Below, in pieces: positions 17,882-27,179 of a stretch of DNA of 64,000 bases. Position 1 is the stretch's first letter. Each line of letters begins with the position of its first letter. The translations under genes and the position numbers were made by a program. This DNA comes from Pinirhizobacter sp036499745. GTDB lineage: Bacteria; Pseudomonadota; Gammaproteobacteria; Xanthomonadales; Rhodanobacteraceae. The stretch is taken from positions 10,258-74,257 of the forward strand of contig NZ_DASYDG010000002.1 in the NCBI RefSeq assembly GCF_036499745.1, written 5' to 3'. The notes beneath the pieces were generated by a model. That model made no database searches. It had not been told where the DNA came from and saw nothing but the letters and a program-made list of their open reading frames with translations.

Positions 17882-18826
17882 ATGCAGAATGTCGATACCC
17901 TTGACGATCTCTCAGCGGAGCTTGCCGGCCTGATACTGCGCCACGCGCCGATGGATGGTGACCACGAGCCGGGCCTTCCTGGTGTCACGCTCCACCGTCA
18001 TGGCCATATCCGCGACCTGCCCTGCTGCCTGGCCCGCCCTTCGCTGGTCATTGCAGCGCAAGGCGCCAAGTGCGTGGAAATCGGCGGCCTGAGCTACGAG
18101 TACAACGCTTCGCATTGCCTGGTGACCACGCTGGACCTCCCGGTGATGTCGCACGTGACCGTGGCGTCGGCGCAAGCGCCATACCTTTGCATGGCCCTGG
18201 CACTGGACCTTCGCCACATCACCCGGATGATGGCCGAGATGGGTCAGCCTCACCCCGCTGCCTCGCCGCTGGGGCGTGCCATTGGCGTGAGCCGCCTGCA
18301 GCGGCCGTTGCTCGATGCTGCCGTACGCCTGGCCCGGCTGATGGATGCCCCGGCCGACGCCCCGTACCTGGCGCCGATGGTGGAGCGCGAGATCCTCTAC
18401 CGCCTGCTCAGCAGCGAGCACGGGCCACGGCTGCGCCAGCTCGCCGCGCGCGATACGGGATCCAGCCGCGTCGCCCGCGCGGTGGAGTGGTTGAAGGAGC
18501 ACTACCAGCAACCGCTGCGCATCGATGAGCTATCGCAACGCTTGAACATGAGTGCCTCCACCTTGCACCACCAGTTCAAGTCGGTGACATCGATGAGCCC
18601 GCTGCAGTACCAGAAGCAGCTGCGCCTGCACGAGGCGCGGCGATTGCTACTGGCACGCCGCCTCGATGTCGGCTCCATCGCCATGCACGTGGGCTATGAA
18701 AGTCCCTCGCAGTTCAACCGCGAATACAGCCGCCAGTTCGGTGCGCCGCCGCTGCGCGACGTGCAACGCATGCTCACCGCGCACGAAGGCTTGCCCGCGC
18801 CTACGACACAAGCAGTAGGAACGTAG
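17882..18826 (+). CDS. AraC-family regulator with AraC_N ligand domain
   Basis: 314 residues. Residues about 25-180 match the AraC_N type of sensor domain (L-P-C-C-L-A-R-P-S-L, then Y-x-Y-x-A-S-x-C-L-V-T). Residues about 205-300 hold two helix-turn-helix units (M-S-A-S-T-L-H-H-Q-F-K and G-Y-E-S-P-S-Q-F-N-R-E-Y). It is divergent from the alcohol dehydrogenase/GST operon with about 140 bases between, so it probably activates those genes. No strong Shine-Dalgarno is seen before ATG 17882; longer open sequence upstream belongs to the antisense of the dehydrogenase gene. Confidence 0.87.
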   Translation: MQNVDTLDDLSAELAGLILRHAPMDGDHEPGLPGVTLHRHGHIRDLPCCLARPSLVIAAQGAKCVEIGGLSYEYNASHCLVTTLDLPVMSHVTVASAQAPYLCMALALDLRHITRMMAEMGQPHPAASPLGRAIGVSRLQRPLLDAAVRLARLMDAPADAPYLAPMVEREILYRLLSSEHGPRLRQLAARDTGSSRVARAVEWLKEHYQQPLRIDELSQRLNMSASTLHHQFKSVTSMSPLQYQKQLRLHEARRLLLARRLDVGSIAMHVGYESPSQFNREYSRQFGAPPLRDVQRMLTAHEGLPAPTTQAVGT

Positions 18827-18898
18827 ACCGTTCGGGCCGTTGCGGCTGAACGGGCATCGGCGCAGCATCGGTCGGGTCGCAACGTTCGGAGCACTGCC

Positions 18899-21721
18899 AT
18901 GACGCTGTTATTGCGGGCAGGATCGAAGGGACCGCAGGTAGCAAACTTGCGCAGGCTGCTTGCACAGGCCCTGGGGCCGGCGGCAGCGGGATTTCGCAGC
19001 CTTGCCACAGGCTCGGATTTCGACGCCGTTACCGACGCCGCCGCGCGCGCCTGGCAGGCGGGCAAGGCACTGGTGGCCGATGGTGTGATCGGGCCTTACT
19101 GCCAGCAATTGCTGGGCATGACCAAGCCAGGCGCCATGGCGGTGGACCTGACGGTGGAGAACGTCCAGCACCTGTTCCCAGCCACGCGCGGCTCGAACAT
19201 CCGCCGCAACCTGCCCTACGTGGCGGCGGCTCTGGATGCCACGGGCCTGCGTGACAGCCCGATGATTCTTGCCGCGCTCGGCACCATTCGCGCCGAGAGC
19301 GAGGGCTTCGTGCCGATATCGGAATTCCCTTCGCGCTTCAACACCCTTCCGGGCCAACCACCTTTCAGCCAGTACGAAGGCAGGAAAACCCTCGGCAACA
19401 ACCAGCCCGGCGATGGCGCCCGGTTTCGCGGCCGCGGCTTCGTGCAGCTTTCCGGCCGCGCCAACTACACCGAATTCGGCAAGCAGCTGGGCATCGACCT
19501 TGCCGGTAACCCCGAGCTTGCCAACGCACCTGAAGTGGCGGCGGTGCTACTGGCAACCTTCCTGGCCTCCAAAGCCGCGGCCATGCGGCGCGCGTTGACC
19601 CTGGGCAACTTCGCTTCCGCCCGCAAGCTGGTCAACGGCGGCAGCTTCGGCCTGGATAAATTCGAAAGCGTATTCACACTGGCTAAATCGCTCCCGGCCC
19701 CAGCAGCTGCACCGAAGGCCGGCGCCGGCGCCACGCGTGGCAGGATGCGCGCAAGCTCAAGGCCGCTCAATGCCAGCAAGGACCCGGTCGACATCCAGGA
19801 TCGCCTTTACACGCCGCCGCCCACGAGCCTTGCCGCCTGTTACCCCGACGACGCCACGGTCGCCGCGTTCCTTCCACGCTATACCGCGGCGGGGCTGATC
19901 CTTGACCAGGGCAACGAAGGCGCCTGCACCGGATTCGGCTTGGCATGCGTGATCAACTATCTGCGCTGGCGCATCCACAAGGAACCGGCGACATTTACGT
20001 CGGTGAGCCCGCGCATGCTCTATAACTTCGCGCGCCGATACGATGAATACGCGGGCGAGAACTACGAAGGTTCGAGCTGCCGTGGCGCACTGAAAGGCTG
20101 GTTCCACCATGGCGTATGTCTGGCGACGGACTGGCCGTACCTCGCCGGCAAGGTCACCACGCCGAACCTCGGCTATGTCGAACGCGCCGCTGACAGCACC
20201 TTGGGCGTCTATTACCGCATCGACATCAAGTCGATCACCGACCTGCAAGCTGCCATCGCGCAGGTCGGCGCCATCTATGTGTCCGCCAACACCCACCGCG
20301 GGTGGCAATCGGTCCCCACGCTCAAGAGCCATGTCAATGAGCACCCGGACCTTCCCGTGATAGCTTTTGACGGCACCCCAAGCACGACCGATGGACACGC
20401 ATTCGCGCTGGTCGGATTCAACACCAAAGGCTTCGTGCTACAGAACTCCTGGAGCAAGCAATGGGGTGGCGGCGGCTTCGCCGTGCTCAGCTATGGCGAC
20501 TGGCTGGCCAATGGCATGGACGCCTGGGTAGCGGCGATGGGCGTACCAGGCGTGATGCAGGGGCAGATCGTCGGCGACAGCAAGGGTGGTGGCGGCAAAC
20601 GCGCGGGCCTGGACAAATCCCAGTGGTGGGACGAGGCCACGGCGCTCGAGCACAGCGTGATATTCAAGGATGACGGGCGCGTGGACAGCTACGTTACCCA
20701 GGACCACCTGAGCATCAACCTGCAGTACCAGGCGGCGGTATTGCCCGATCAATGGTTCCGCACCGCCGGCGCGCGAAAAAAGCAGCGTCTGGTGATCTAC
20801 GCCCATGGCGGGCTCAACGACCAGGCGGCGGCGATCACGCGGGCCCAGGCGATGGGGCGCTATTTCATCGGCAACGGCTGCTACCCACTGTTCATGGTGT
20901 GGAAGACCGGGCTTTGGGAAACCCTCGGCGCCCAGTTCGGGAACCTGTTCTCGCCAAACGAAGGCCCGGCCGCGGCGGGGCGCTGGACCGACGCCACGGA
21001 CCTGGTGATCGAACGCGGGCCCGGGCGCCTGGCTGGAAAACCCATCTGGTCGGACATGAAGACCAAGGCGCTCGATTGCAGCCTGCCCACGCGCGGCATG
21101 GAGCAGCTCGCCGGCGCGATCGCATCACTGGCAACGACATGGCCAAAGCTTGAAGTGCACGTGATCGGCCATTCGGCAGGATCGATCTTCCTGGGTTACC
21201 TGCTCGACCTCCTGGCGCAGCGCAGGCTGGATGGCCATGTGGCATCGGCGCACCTGTATGCACCCGCCTGCACCGTGGCGTTCGCAAACCAGTACTACGC
21301 CACGCACGATGCGCTCATGCACAACCTCTACATCGACCTGCTCTCCGACCGTAACGAGCTGGACGACACGGTAGGCCCCTATCGCAAATCCCTGCTGTAC
21401 CTGGTATCCAATGCCCTTGAAACGGACGTCCATACGCCGATTCTTGGCCTTGCAAACGTGATGGATGCCTCCTACACGCAATGGGACGGCACATCGGTTA
21501 CCGACGCAGCGCTACGCGCGTGGCGCCGCGCGGCAGACGATACCGGACTTGCCGACCGCACCCGGCCGGTCATTGCCCCGACCGTACCCACCCGGCGTGG
21601 CAAGGTCATTCCCGCGTCCCATGGAAGCTTCGACAACAACACCACGGTGGTCGGCCGCAGCATCTCGCGCATCATCGGGGCAGATCTTTCCATGCCCGTG
21701 GACGATCTGGAAGGCTATTGA
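18899..21721 (+). CDS. Multidomain PG-binding / GH19-like / papain-like / alpha-beta hydrolase protein
   Basis: 940 residues with four recognisable parts. Residues 5-72 look like a peptidoglycan-binding helical repeat (L-R-A-G-S-K-G-P-Q-V). Residues about 85-265 resemble GH19 chitinase/endolysin, with Glu133 in R-A-E-S-E-G-F and G-R-G-F-V-Q-L-S-G near 178. Residues about 295-550 are a C1 papain-like peptidase: oxyanion Gln337, nucleophile Cys343 (E-G-A-C-T-G-F), His500 (D-G-H-A-F) and Asn516 (Q-N-S-W). Residues about 625-880 are an alpha/beta hydrolase with H-G-G-L-N near 636 and G-H-S-A-G (Ser759). No signal peptide is seen. A cell-wall/protein/ester-degrading role is inferred, either lytic enzyme or secreted effector. 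The single frame is unbroken, so the fusion is real unless mis-assembled. Confidence 0.8.
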   Translation: MTLLLRAGSKGPQVANLRRLLAQALGPAAAGFRSLATGSDFDAVTDAAARAWQAGKALVADGVIGPYCQQLLGMTKPGAMAVDLTVENVQHLFPATRGSNIRRNLPYVAAALDATGLRDSPMILAALGTIRAESEGFVPISEFPSRFNTLPGQPPFSQYEGRKTLGNNQPGDGARFRGRGFVQLSGRANYTEFGKQLGIDLAGNPELANAPEVAAVLLATFLASKAAAMRRALTLGNFASARKLVNGGSFGLDKFESVFTLAKSLPAPAAAPKAGAGATRGRMRASSRPLNASKDPVDIQDRLYTPPPTSLAACYPDDATVAAFLPRYTAAGLILDQGNEGACTGFGLACVINYLRWRIHKEPATFTSVSPRMLYNFARRYDEYAGENYEGSSCRGALKGWFHHGVCLATDWPYLAGKVTTPNLGYVERAADSTLGVYYRIDIKSITDLQAAIAQVGAIYVSANTHRGWQSVPTLKSHVNEHPDLPVIAFDGTPSTTDGHAFALVGFNTKGFVLQNSWSKQWGGGGFAVLSYGDWLANGMDAWVAAMGVPGVMQGQIVGDSKGGGGKRAGLDKSQWWDEATALEHSVIFKDDGRVDSYVTQDHLSINLQYQAAVLPDQWFRTAGARKKQRLVIYAHGGLNDQAAAITRAQAMGRYFIGNGCYPLFMVWKTGLWETLGAQFGNLFSPNEGPAAAGRWTDATDLVIERGPGRLAGKPIWSDMKTKALDCSLPTRGMEQLAGAIASLATTWPKLEVHVIGHSAGSIFLGYLLDLLAQRRLDGHVASAHLYAPACTVAFANQYYATHDALMHNLYIDLLSDRNELDDTVGPYRKSLLYLVSNALETDVHTPILGLANVMDASYTQWDGTSVTDAALRAWRRAADDTGLADRTRPVIAPTVPTRRGKVIPASHGSFDNNTTVVGRSISRIIGADLSMPVDDLEGY

Positions 21722-21742
21722 GGATCGGCGTAAGGTCGGGGG

Positions 21743-23527
21743 ATGACATTCGATCCGCACCGCCGCACGGTACTTAAATTCTCCGCATTCGCAGGAGCCG
21801 CAGCCCTGGCCCGCCCGGGCATGGCCTTCGTGCCCACCGGCGCCGCCTTGCCTGCGCTGGCCGAGCTTGGCTACACGCAGGTCAAGCTCACCGGCCCGCT
21901 GGACGACCAGGGCCGAGAAGCCCACCGGCTGTTGATGGGGATGGATGAAAATTCCCTGCTGCGACCCTTCCGCCTGCGCGAGGGCCTGGCTGCCCCCGGC
22001 GAGGACCTCCCCGGCTGGTACGGCACCTATGCGTTCGCGCCCGGCGCCAACTTCGGCCAGTGGGCCAGCGGCCTGGCGCGCTACTACGCGATCACCGGCG
22101 ATGAAGCCACGCGCGCCAAGCTTGGCCGGTTGGTAAAGGGTTACGCCGACACCGTGGGGCCGGAGGGCAAGTTCTACCGCGATAACCGTTTCCCTTCATA
22201 CACATACGACAAGCTCGTCGGCGCGATGGTGGATGCCCGGCGCCTGGCCAACGACGGCAACGCCCTGGCCGCGCTCAAGCGCAGCAACCATGCCGCCATG
22301 CCCTACCTGCCGGCGCACGCGGTACCACGCAACGAGCATGCCCTTCCCGGCGAGGACTTCAGCCAGCACGCCTGGGATGAGAGCTACACCATTCCTGAAA
22401 ACCAGTTCCTGGCCTGGCGCCTCACCGGTGACCCGCTGCACCGGCGCCTGGGCCAGCGCTTCCTGTACGACGATTTCTTCGGGCCGCTGGCCCGCGGGCA
22501 CAACGTGCTGCCGGGCAAACACGCATACAGCCACGTCAACGCGCTCAGTTCCGCCGCGCAGGCCTACGCCACGCTTGGCGACGCAAAATACCTTGCCGCG
22601 GCACGTCACGGCTTCGATTTCATCGATGCGCAAAGCTACGCCACCGGCGGCTGGGGCCCGGACGAACACTTCGTGCAGCCGGGCACCGGCGCACTGGCCG
22701 CGAGCCTGGTGACGCAACACAAGAGTTTCGAGACCCCGTGCGGCTCGTATGCGCACTTCAAGCTCACCCGCTACCTGCTTCGCACCACCCGCGACGCCCG
22801 ATACGGCGACAGCATGGAACGGGTGATGTACAACACGATACTTGGCGCGAAGAATATCCAGGCCGACGGACACGCCTTCTACTACTCCGACTACACCCGG
22901 CAGGCAGAAAAAACCTTCCATCCCGATCGCTGGCCGTGTTGCTCGGCAACGCTTCCGATCGTTGCCGCCGACTACCGCATCAGCACCTACTTCACCGATG
23001 CCGGTGGCCTTTACGTCAACCTGTACGTACCTGGCGAAGTCACCTGGCGCCAGGGAGGCCACGATGCGCGCCTGGCAGTGGACACCGCCTACCCCTATAG
23101 CGGGGCCATCGGCATCACCGTGGACACCGCCACCCCACAGACCTTTGCCCTTCGCCTGCGCATCCCGGCCTGGGCCGATGGCGCCAGCCTGAAGGTCAAC
23201 GGCAAGGCGGTGCCTGCCGAGCCGGGCAGTTTCGCCGAAATCAGCCGGCAGTGGCGCGGCGGCGACCGTATCGAACTGGAGCTGCCGCTGGCGATGCGCC
23301 TGCAGGAAATCGAAGATGGCCATGGGCAGAGCGTGGCCTTGCTGGCTGGCCCGCTGGTACTGATGCGCATGATCGACGATCGCGATCTCGCCACCACCCG
23401 CCGCGACCTTTTGATGGCGAAGGAAAGCGGCCGCGGCCAATGGCGCTTGCCCGACGGCAGCCGGATGAGCGTCTTCCCCGACATCACCGACCAGCGCTAC
23501 CGCACCTACCAGGACGTCGTGGGATAG
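21743..23527 (+). CDS. Tat-exported GH127 beta-L-arabinofuranosidase
   Basis: 594 residues. A twin-arginine signal (H-R-R-T-V-L-K, residues 6-12, then an alanine-rich h-region) implies export of a folded, metal-containing enzyme. The (alpha/alpha)6 barrel of GH127 is supported by Glu330 and Cys333 (F-E-T-P-C) and Cys399-Cys400 (W-P-C-C-S-A-T), which match the zinc site in which one Cys is the nucleophile; Glu308 (D-E-H-F) is a candidate acid/base. Family members remove beta-1,2-L-arabinofuranose from hydroxyproline-rich plant glycoproteins and related glycans. It starts 21 bases after the multidomain gene on the same strand and complements the arabinan enzymes at 2-10306. Confidence 0.87.
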   Translation: MTFDPHRRTVLKFSAFAGAAALARPGMAFVPTGAALPALAELGYTQVKLTGPLDDQGREAHRLLMGMDENSLLRPFRLREGLAAPGEDLPGWYGTYAFAPGANFGQWASGLARYYAITGDEATRAKLGRLVKGYADTVGPEGKFYRDNRFPSYTYDKLVGAMVDARRLANDGNALAALKRSNHAAMPYLPAHAVPRNEHALPGEDFSQHAWDESYTIPENQFLAWRLTGDPLHRRLGQRFLYDDFFGPLARGHNVLPGKHAYSHVNALSSAAQAYATLGDAKYLAAARHGFDFIDAQSYATGGWGPDEHFVQPGTGALAASLVTQHKSFETPCGSYAHFKLTRYLLRTTRDARYGDSMERVMYNTILGAKNIQADGHAFYYSDYTRQAEKTFHPDRWPCCSATLPIVAADYRISTYFTDAGGLYVNLYVPGEVTWRQGGHDARLAVDTAYPYSGAIGITVDTATPQTFALRLRIPAWADGASLKVNGKAVPAEPGSFAEISRQWRGGDRIELELPLAMRLQEIEDGHGQSVALLAGPLVLMRMIDDRDLATTRRDLLMAKESGRGQWRLPDGSRMSVFPDITDQRYRTYQDVVG

Positions 23528-23593
23528 CGGCTGCAAACCATGCCCCGCGCCATGCGATGATCGCCCCACGCAAGGGTAAGGCGAGGGGCGCGG

Positions 23594-24085
23594 ATGGGTC
23601 GGTGGCGGGTGTTGTTCCTGTTGGGGCTGGGTTTATCGGGCATGGCTGTCGCGGCCCATGCCGACATCTACCGTTGCAACCGCAACGGCCAGGTGTCGTA
23701 CCAGCAGGTGCCTTGCGAGGCCGGCTCGACCAACGGGCGGCTGCAGGGTGAAAGCGCCCCGTCACCACTCCTGGGCTGTTACGAGGTGGCCTCGCAACCC
23801 GGTATCCGCCTCACCCGCCGTTCCGAAGACGACTACGTGATGACCGGTGGTGGCACTGCCGCCACGCGCATGCGCCCGGCCACCGCCGATGAACGCAAGG
23901 AAGTGGGCCAGGCCTACCATCTGGTGGTGGCTGAAGGGGTGGTGATGCAGGATGATGCCGGGGATATCTCCCACGGGATCTACCACGGCCAGAACGCTGA
24001 GCGCGAGGACGTCTTCTTCGCCCACCTGCCGTTTGCCACCGGGCTCATCACCAAGCGCACTACCTGCGACAGCAGCACGCCATGA
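23594..24085 (+). CDS. Small exported protein with N-terminal DUF4124-like motif
   Basis: 163 residues with a signal peptide (1-23, ending A-H-A). Directly after it comes D-I-Y-R-C-N-x-N-G-x-V-S-Y-Q-Q-V-P-C, the pattern of the DUF4124 domain of periplasmic proteins, with two Cys that could pair. The rest is not recognised. GAGGGG precedes ATG 23594. It lies between GH127 and the beta-lactamase-like gene on the same strand, with 66 and 29 base gaps. Confidence 0.72.
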   Translation: MGRWRVLFLLGLGLSGMAVAAHADIYRCNRNGQVSYQQVPCEAGSTNGRLQGESAPSPLLGCYEVASQPGIRLTRRSEDDYVMTGGGTAATRMRPATADERKEVGQAYHLVVAEGVVMQDDAGDISHGIYHGQNAEREDVFFAHLPFATGLITKRTTCDSSTP

Positions 24086-24114
24086 CGCCATAGCGCACGA
24101 CACAGGGGAACACG

Positions 24115-25491
24115 ATGACGGAGCCGTCGCTGCCGGTGGGAAGGATCGTACTGCGCCTGCTTGGCCTGGCCATCGTTGCACTGGTGGTGCTGGCGGCCTG
24201 GAAGCGGCCGGATCGTGCGCTGAACATCGCCATGGCCAGCGCCGCGGAGACGCTGTGCAGCGGCGTGTTCATTTCCCACCTGGAAGAACCGCGGGTGTTC
24301 GCCGAAAGCGTGGCCTCGCAACCGGGGCTGCATCCGTTGCTGCGCGGCATGAAGACGGTCGTCGATGGCAACACCGTCACTGTGCGCTGGCACGGCGGAT
24401 TCGAGGCGAAAGCCACCTACTACCCTGGCTATGGTTGCGCACTACCGTTGCGCACACCTTCGGCGGCGACGCTCGCGGCGGCGCGGGCAGTTCCAGGTTC
24501 GTCCGACGACACTCCCATACAGCCGGGCGATGCCGCCATGCAGGCGGCGATGGCTACCGCCTTCGCCGAACCTAAGTCAGGACCACATCGCAACGTACAC
24601 GCCATCGTGGTGCTGCACCGCGGGCAGATCGTCGCCGAACGCTACGCCGACGGCTTCACCCCCGACACGCCGCAGATCGGATACTCACTGAGCAAATCCG
24701 TCGTACACGCGCTGGTGGGCATCCTGGTGCGCCAGCACCGGCTGGACATCACCACGCCGGCACCCGTTGCCGCATGGCGCGATACCGCCGATCCGCGCCA
24801 TGCGATCACCATCGATCAGCTCCTGCGCATGGAAAGCGGCCTGGATTTCCCCGAAGCCGACACGGGCTTCGATCCGGTATCCCGAATGATGTTCGCCACG
24901 CGCGACATGGCGGCGTACGCGGCCTCAGCACCGCTGGCCGTACCACCGGGTACCCGATGGGAATACACCAGCGGCAACACGCTGGTCGTCTCGGGGATCA
25001 TCCGGGACACGCTAGGCGGCGGCGCTCCCGCGTTGCTTGCCTTTGCCCATGTGGAGTTGTTCAAACCGCTGGGCATGCATCACGTGCTGATGGAATTCGA
25101 CGGCGCACAAAGCCTGATTGGCTCGACCCGTGTCTATGCTTCGGCCCGCGACTGGGCGCAGTTGGGACAGCTTTACCTCGACGACGGCATGGCAGGCGGC
25201 GGCCGCATCCTGCCCGAGGGCTGGGCCGCATCCGCCGGCAAGCGCACGCTGGGCGCGCTGTATGGCTCGGGGTTCTGGTCGAACGTGGGTCCCGGCCATG
25301 AATCCATCGATGGCTTCCCTGCAGATGCCTATTTTGCCTCGGGCAAGGACGGCCAGCGCGTGGTGATCGTGCCTTCGAACCAACTGGTGATCGTGCGGCT
25401 GGGCTCCACGGTGGATCCGCCCAACTACGACATTAGAGGGCTGGTGAAGCTGGTGGCCGATGTGCGCGCTGCCTGCTGCAAGGCTGAGTGA
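24115..25491 (+). CDS. Class C beta-lactamase-like serine hydrolase
   Basis: 458 residues anchored by an N-terminal hydrophobic helix (about 10-27). The serine-hydrolase fold of the class C/6-aminohexanoate-dimer hydrolase group is shown by S-L-S-K (S-x-x-K, near residue 200) and Y-T-S-G-N-T (Y-x-x-G-N, near 285), plus the late conserved Gly-rich W-S-N-V-G-P region. Members are esterases, amidases or peptidases more often than true beta-lactamases. AGGGGAA precedes ATG 24115. Substrate is unknown. Confidence 0.82.
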   Translation: MTEPSLPVGRIVLRLLGLAIVALVVLAAWKRPDRALNIAMASAAETLCSGVFISHLEEPRVFAESVASQPGLHPLLRGMKTVVDGNTVTVRWHGGFEAKATYYPGYGCALPLRTPSAATLAAARAVPGSSDDTPIQPGDAAMQAAMATAFAEPKSGPHRNVHAIVVLHRGQIVAERYADGFTPDTPQIGYSLSKSVVHALVGILVRQHRLDITTPAPVAAWRDTADPRHAITIDQLLRMESGLDFPEADTGFDPVSRMMFATRDMAAYAASAPLAVPPGTRWEYTSGNTLVVSGIIRDTLGGGAPALLAFAHVELFKPLGMHHVLMEFDGAQSLIGSTRVYASARDWAQLGQLYLDDGMAGGGRILPEGWAASAGKRTLGALYGSGFWSNVGPGHESIDGFPADAYFASGKDGQRVVIVPSNQLVIVRLGSTVDPPNYDIRGLVKLVADVRAACCKAE

Positions 25492-25897
25492 AATCCACCG
25501 GAAACTTTCCGACCATTCCGATGGATTGTGCTGATGCACGGCGTCATCATGTCAGCGCTGCCCGACCACGGGCAGCCGGGCGTGGAAGCCCGCTGTCCAG
25601 CAACACCGTCACACCCCGTGGCGACATCCGCATTCCGCTTATGGCGGCGTGCCAGGTAGGCTGCGGCCTAGCCGTTCCCTGGATACGGACTTCCACCCTG
25701 GCACGCCCGCCACCTTACCGGCATTGCTGAATCAGAGCCCCGACGGCAGTCGGGCTCTTCCCAGGTACTGGCCCCCGCACGCTAATATTTCGGTGAATTT
25801 GGCTTACACAAGCCGCACACACCCTGATAGGGACGGAGCATCCCATTGGTGCCAACACAATGGATAACCGGCCCCTCAACTATCAGACAACGTATTT
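25492..25897. other. 406-base intergenic region with two stem-loops
   Basis: No convincing gene. Just after the hydrolase stop, AATCCACCGGAA (25492-25503) can pair imperfectly with TTCCGATGGATT (25516-25527). A stronger hairpin lies at 25735-25757. The last 140 bases are AT-richer (CTAATATTTC near 25782) and probably hold the promoter of the HAD gene. A short open frame across 25488-25730 has no start signal or recognisable product. Confidence 0.5.
25735..25757. terminator. Stem-loop in the intergenic region
   Basis: GAGCCCCGAC / GTCGGGCTC around GGCA, one bulged C. It is followed by TTCCCAGG rather than a U-run. Could end transcription of the upstream unit or be the tail of a small RNA. Confidence 0.45.
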
Positions 25898-26509
25898 ATG
25901 AATATCGCACTATTCGATTTCGATGGCACCATCACCACTCGCGCATTGTTCGCCGACTTCATGCGCTATGCCGTGTCGCAGCCACGCCGACTCGCGGGAA
26001 ACATTCTCTTCATACCACTGATCCTTGGCTACAAAATGGGCTTGGTATCGGGAAACCGGATACGCGCCCGTGTCGTCCGGTTCGGATTCCGCGGTGTGCC
26101 GGTGAAAGTGGTGAGCGCGAAGGCACGCACTTTTTGCACCGAGGTGGTCCCCGGGTCGATTCGTCCGATGGCTCTGGCTCGCATCCGCTGGCACCAGGAG
26201 CGAGGTGACGAAGTAGTTGTAGTCTCTGGTGCCCTCGACATCTACCTGGAGTATTGGTGCCGGGATCAGGGATTGGAACTGATCTGCTCGCGCCTGGAAG
26301 AGCGTGACGGCGTTCTGACCGGCCGTTACCGGGAAGCCCAGTGTGTCGGCGAAGAAAAGCGCCGGCGAATCAACGAACGCTACGACATGGAATTGTTCGA
26401 ACATGTGTATGCGTATGGCGACACGCGGGATGATGAAGAGATGCTCGAATTGGCGCATACCCGTTTCTTCCGCTGGAAGCTGGTCGATGGGACCGCGTCG
26501 TATGGGTGA
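25898..26509 (+). CDS. HAD-IB family phosphatase
   Basis: 203 residues. Motif I is D-F-D-G-T (residues 7-11, nucleophile and acid Asp), motif II V-V-S-G-A near residue 108, and motif III/IV G-D-T-R-D-D-E near 171. A hydrophobic stretch between motif I and II (about 30-50) is common in the HAD-IB group related to phosphoserine phosphatase and membrane-linked phosphatases. It would remove a phosphate from a small molecule; the substrate is unknown. No clear Shine-Dalgarno precedes ATG 25898. Confidence 0.82.
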   Translation: MNIALFDFDGTITTRALFADFMRYAVSQPRRLAGNILFIPLILGYKMGLVSGNRIRARVVRFGFRGVPVKVVSAKARTFCTEVVPGSIRPMALARIRWHQERGDEVVVVSGALDIYLEYWCRDQGLELICSRLEERDGVLTGRYREAQCVGEEKRRRINERYDMELFEHVYAYGDTRDDEEMLELAHTRFFRWKLVDGTASYG

Positions 26510-26653
26510 GACAACGAGACCTGTCGCTCTGATCCCCAATTTTTTCCATTGCCCCGCAACGACATAAAGCGCGTGTTCGTCACATGCGCACCCGGCGTTA
26601 CCGCGTTGCGCACAAGGCCTGCTGCCAACCCATCAGTATCGATGTGATCTTTC

Positions 26654-26699
26654 ATCCGTAGTTTCTACGGATAGGCAGGGCGCGCTCTTCTATGGATAG
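26654..26699 (+). promoter_or_regulatory. Candidate operator: palindrome plus 25-base-spaced direct repeat
   Basis: ATCCGTAG-TTT-CTACGGAT (26654-26672) is a perfect 8-base inverted repeat. The sequence TTCTACGGATAG (26663-26674) recurs as TTCTATGGATAG at 26688-26699, exactly 25 bases later and with one change. The block ends 43 bases before the cupin start. LuxR-type regulators bind dyads near promoters, so it may be the site of the PAS-LuxR protein encoded downstream. Confidence 0.5.
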
Positions 26700-26741
26700 T
26701 AGGGCGAGCACCACCCTTCAAGCAGTCAAACAGGATGAATT

Positions 26742-27179
26742 TTGAAAGCAATTTCAAATTTTCGCGCCGCGCCGATCGCGGCCTGTAACGCCCTTCAGAA
26801 GTTGTCCAGCCAAGTGGTTCACGATCCCGCCGTTGGCATTCGCATAGCGACCGTGCTGGAAGATGCCACTCGCTCGTACTACGCGACCGAGATCGCGCCA
26901 GGAAAATCGGTAACTCCGCACTACCACCGCCAAGGCGATGAGCTTTACATCATCTTCAGCGGTAAGGGGGTGATCAGAACCTGGCAACCCGACAGTGCCG
27001 CAGACGTAGCAAAAGTCCAGGTTGAGCACGGCGATGTATTCAACATCCCACCGGGAACGGTCCATCAACTGGTCAATACCGGTACGCAGCCACTGGTCCT
27101 TTTGTTCGCGTGTCCACCCCAGCACCTAAGTGAAGATCGAGTCGTTCCGTCTCCTTCTTCTTCAGAGGAAGTGTCATGA
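26742..27179 (+). CDS. Cupin-domain protein, TTG start
   Basis: 145 residues. Residues about 50-120 form a single cupin barrel: P-H-Y-H-x3-D-E-L-Y near 65 (metal-binding His, His, Glu) and P-P-G-T-V-H-Q near 107 (third His). Such small cupins bind a metal and a small ligand, or act as isomerase or dioxygenase. The start is probably TTG 26742, since AGGA (26732-26735) is correctly spaced and the ATG at 26735 is out of frame and soon stops. It overlaps the next gene by ATGA, so the ligand-binding cupin and the LuxR regulator are coupled. Confidence 0.75.
   Translation: MKAISNFRAAPIAACNALQKLSSQVVHDPAVGIRIATVLEDATRSYYATEIAPGKSVTPHYHRQGDELYIIFSGKGVIRTWQPDSAADVAKVQVEHGDVFNIPPGTVHQLVNTGTQPLVLLFACPPQHLSEDRVVPSPSSSEEVS

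Noticed and set aside
26735..26785. Short ATG-started frame of 16 codons overlapping the cupin start.
   Set aside because: Stops at once, overlaps the better-supported TTG start, and has no conserved content visible.
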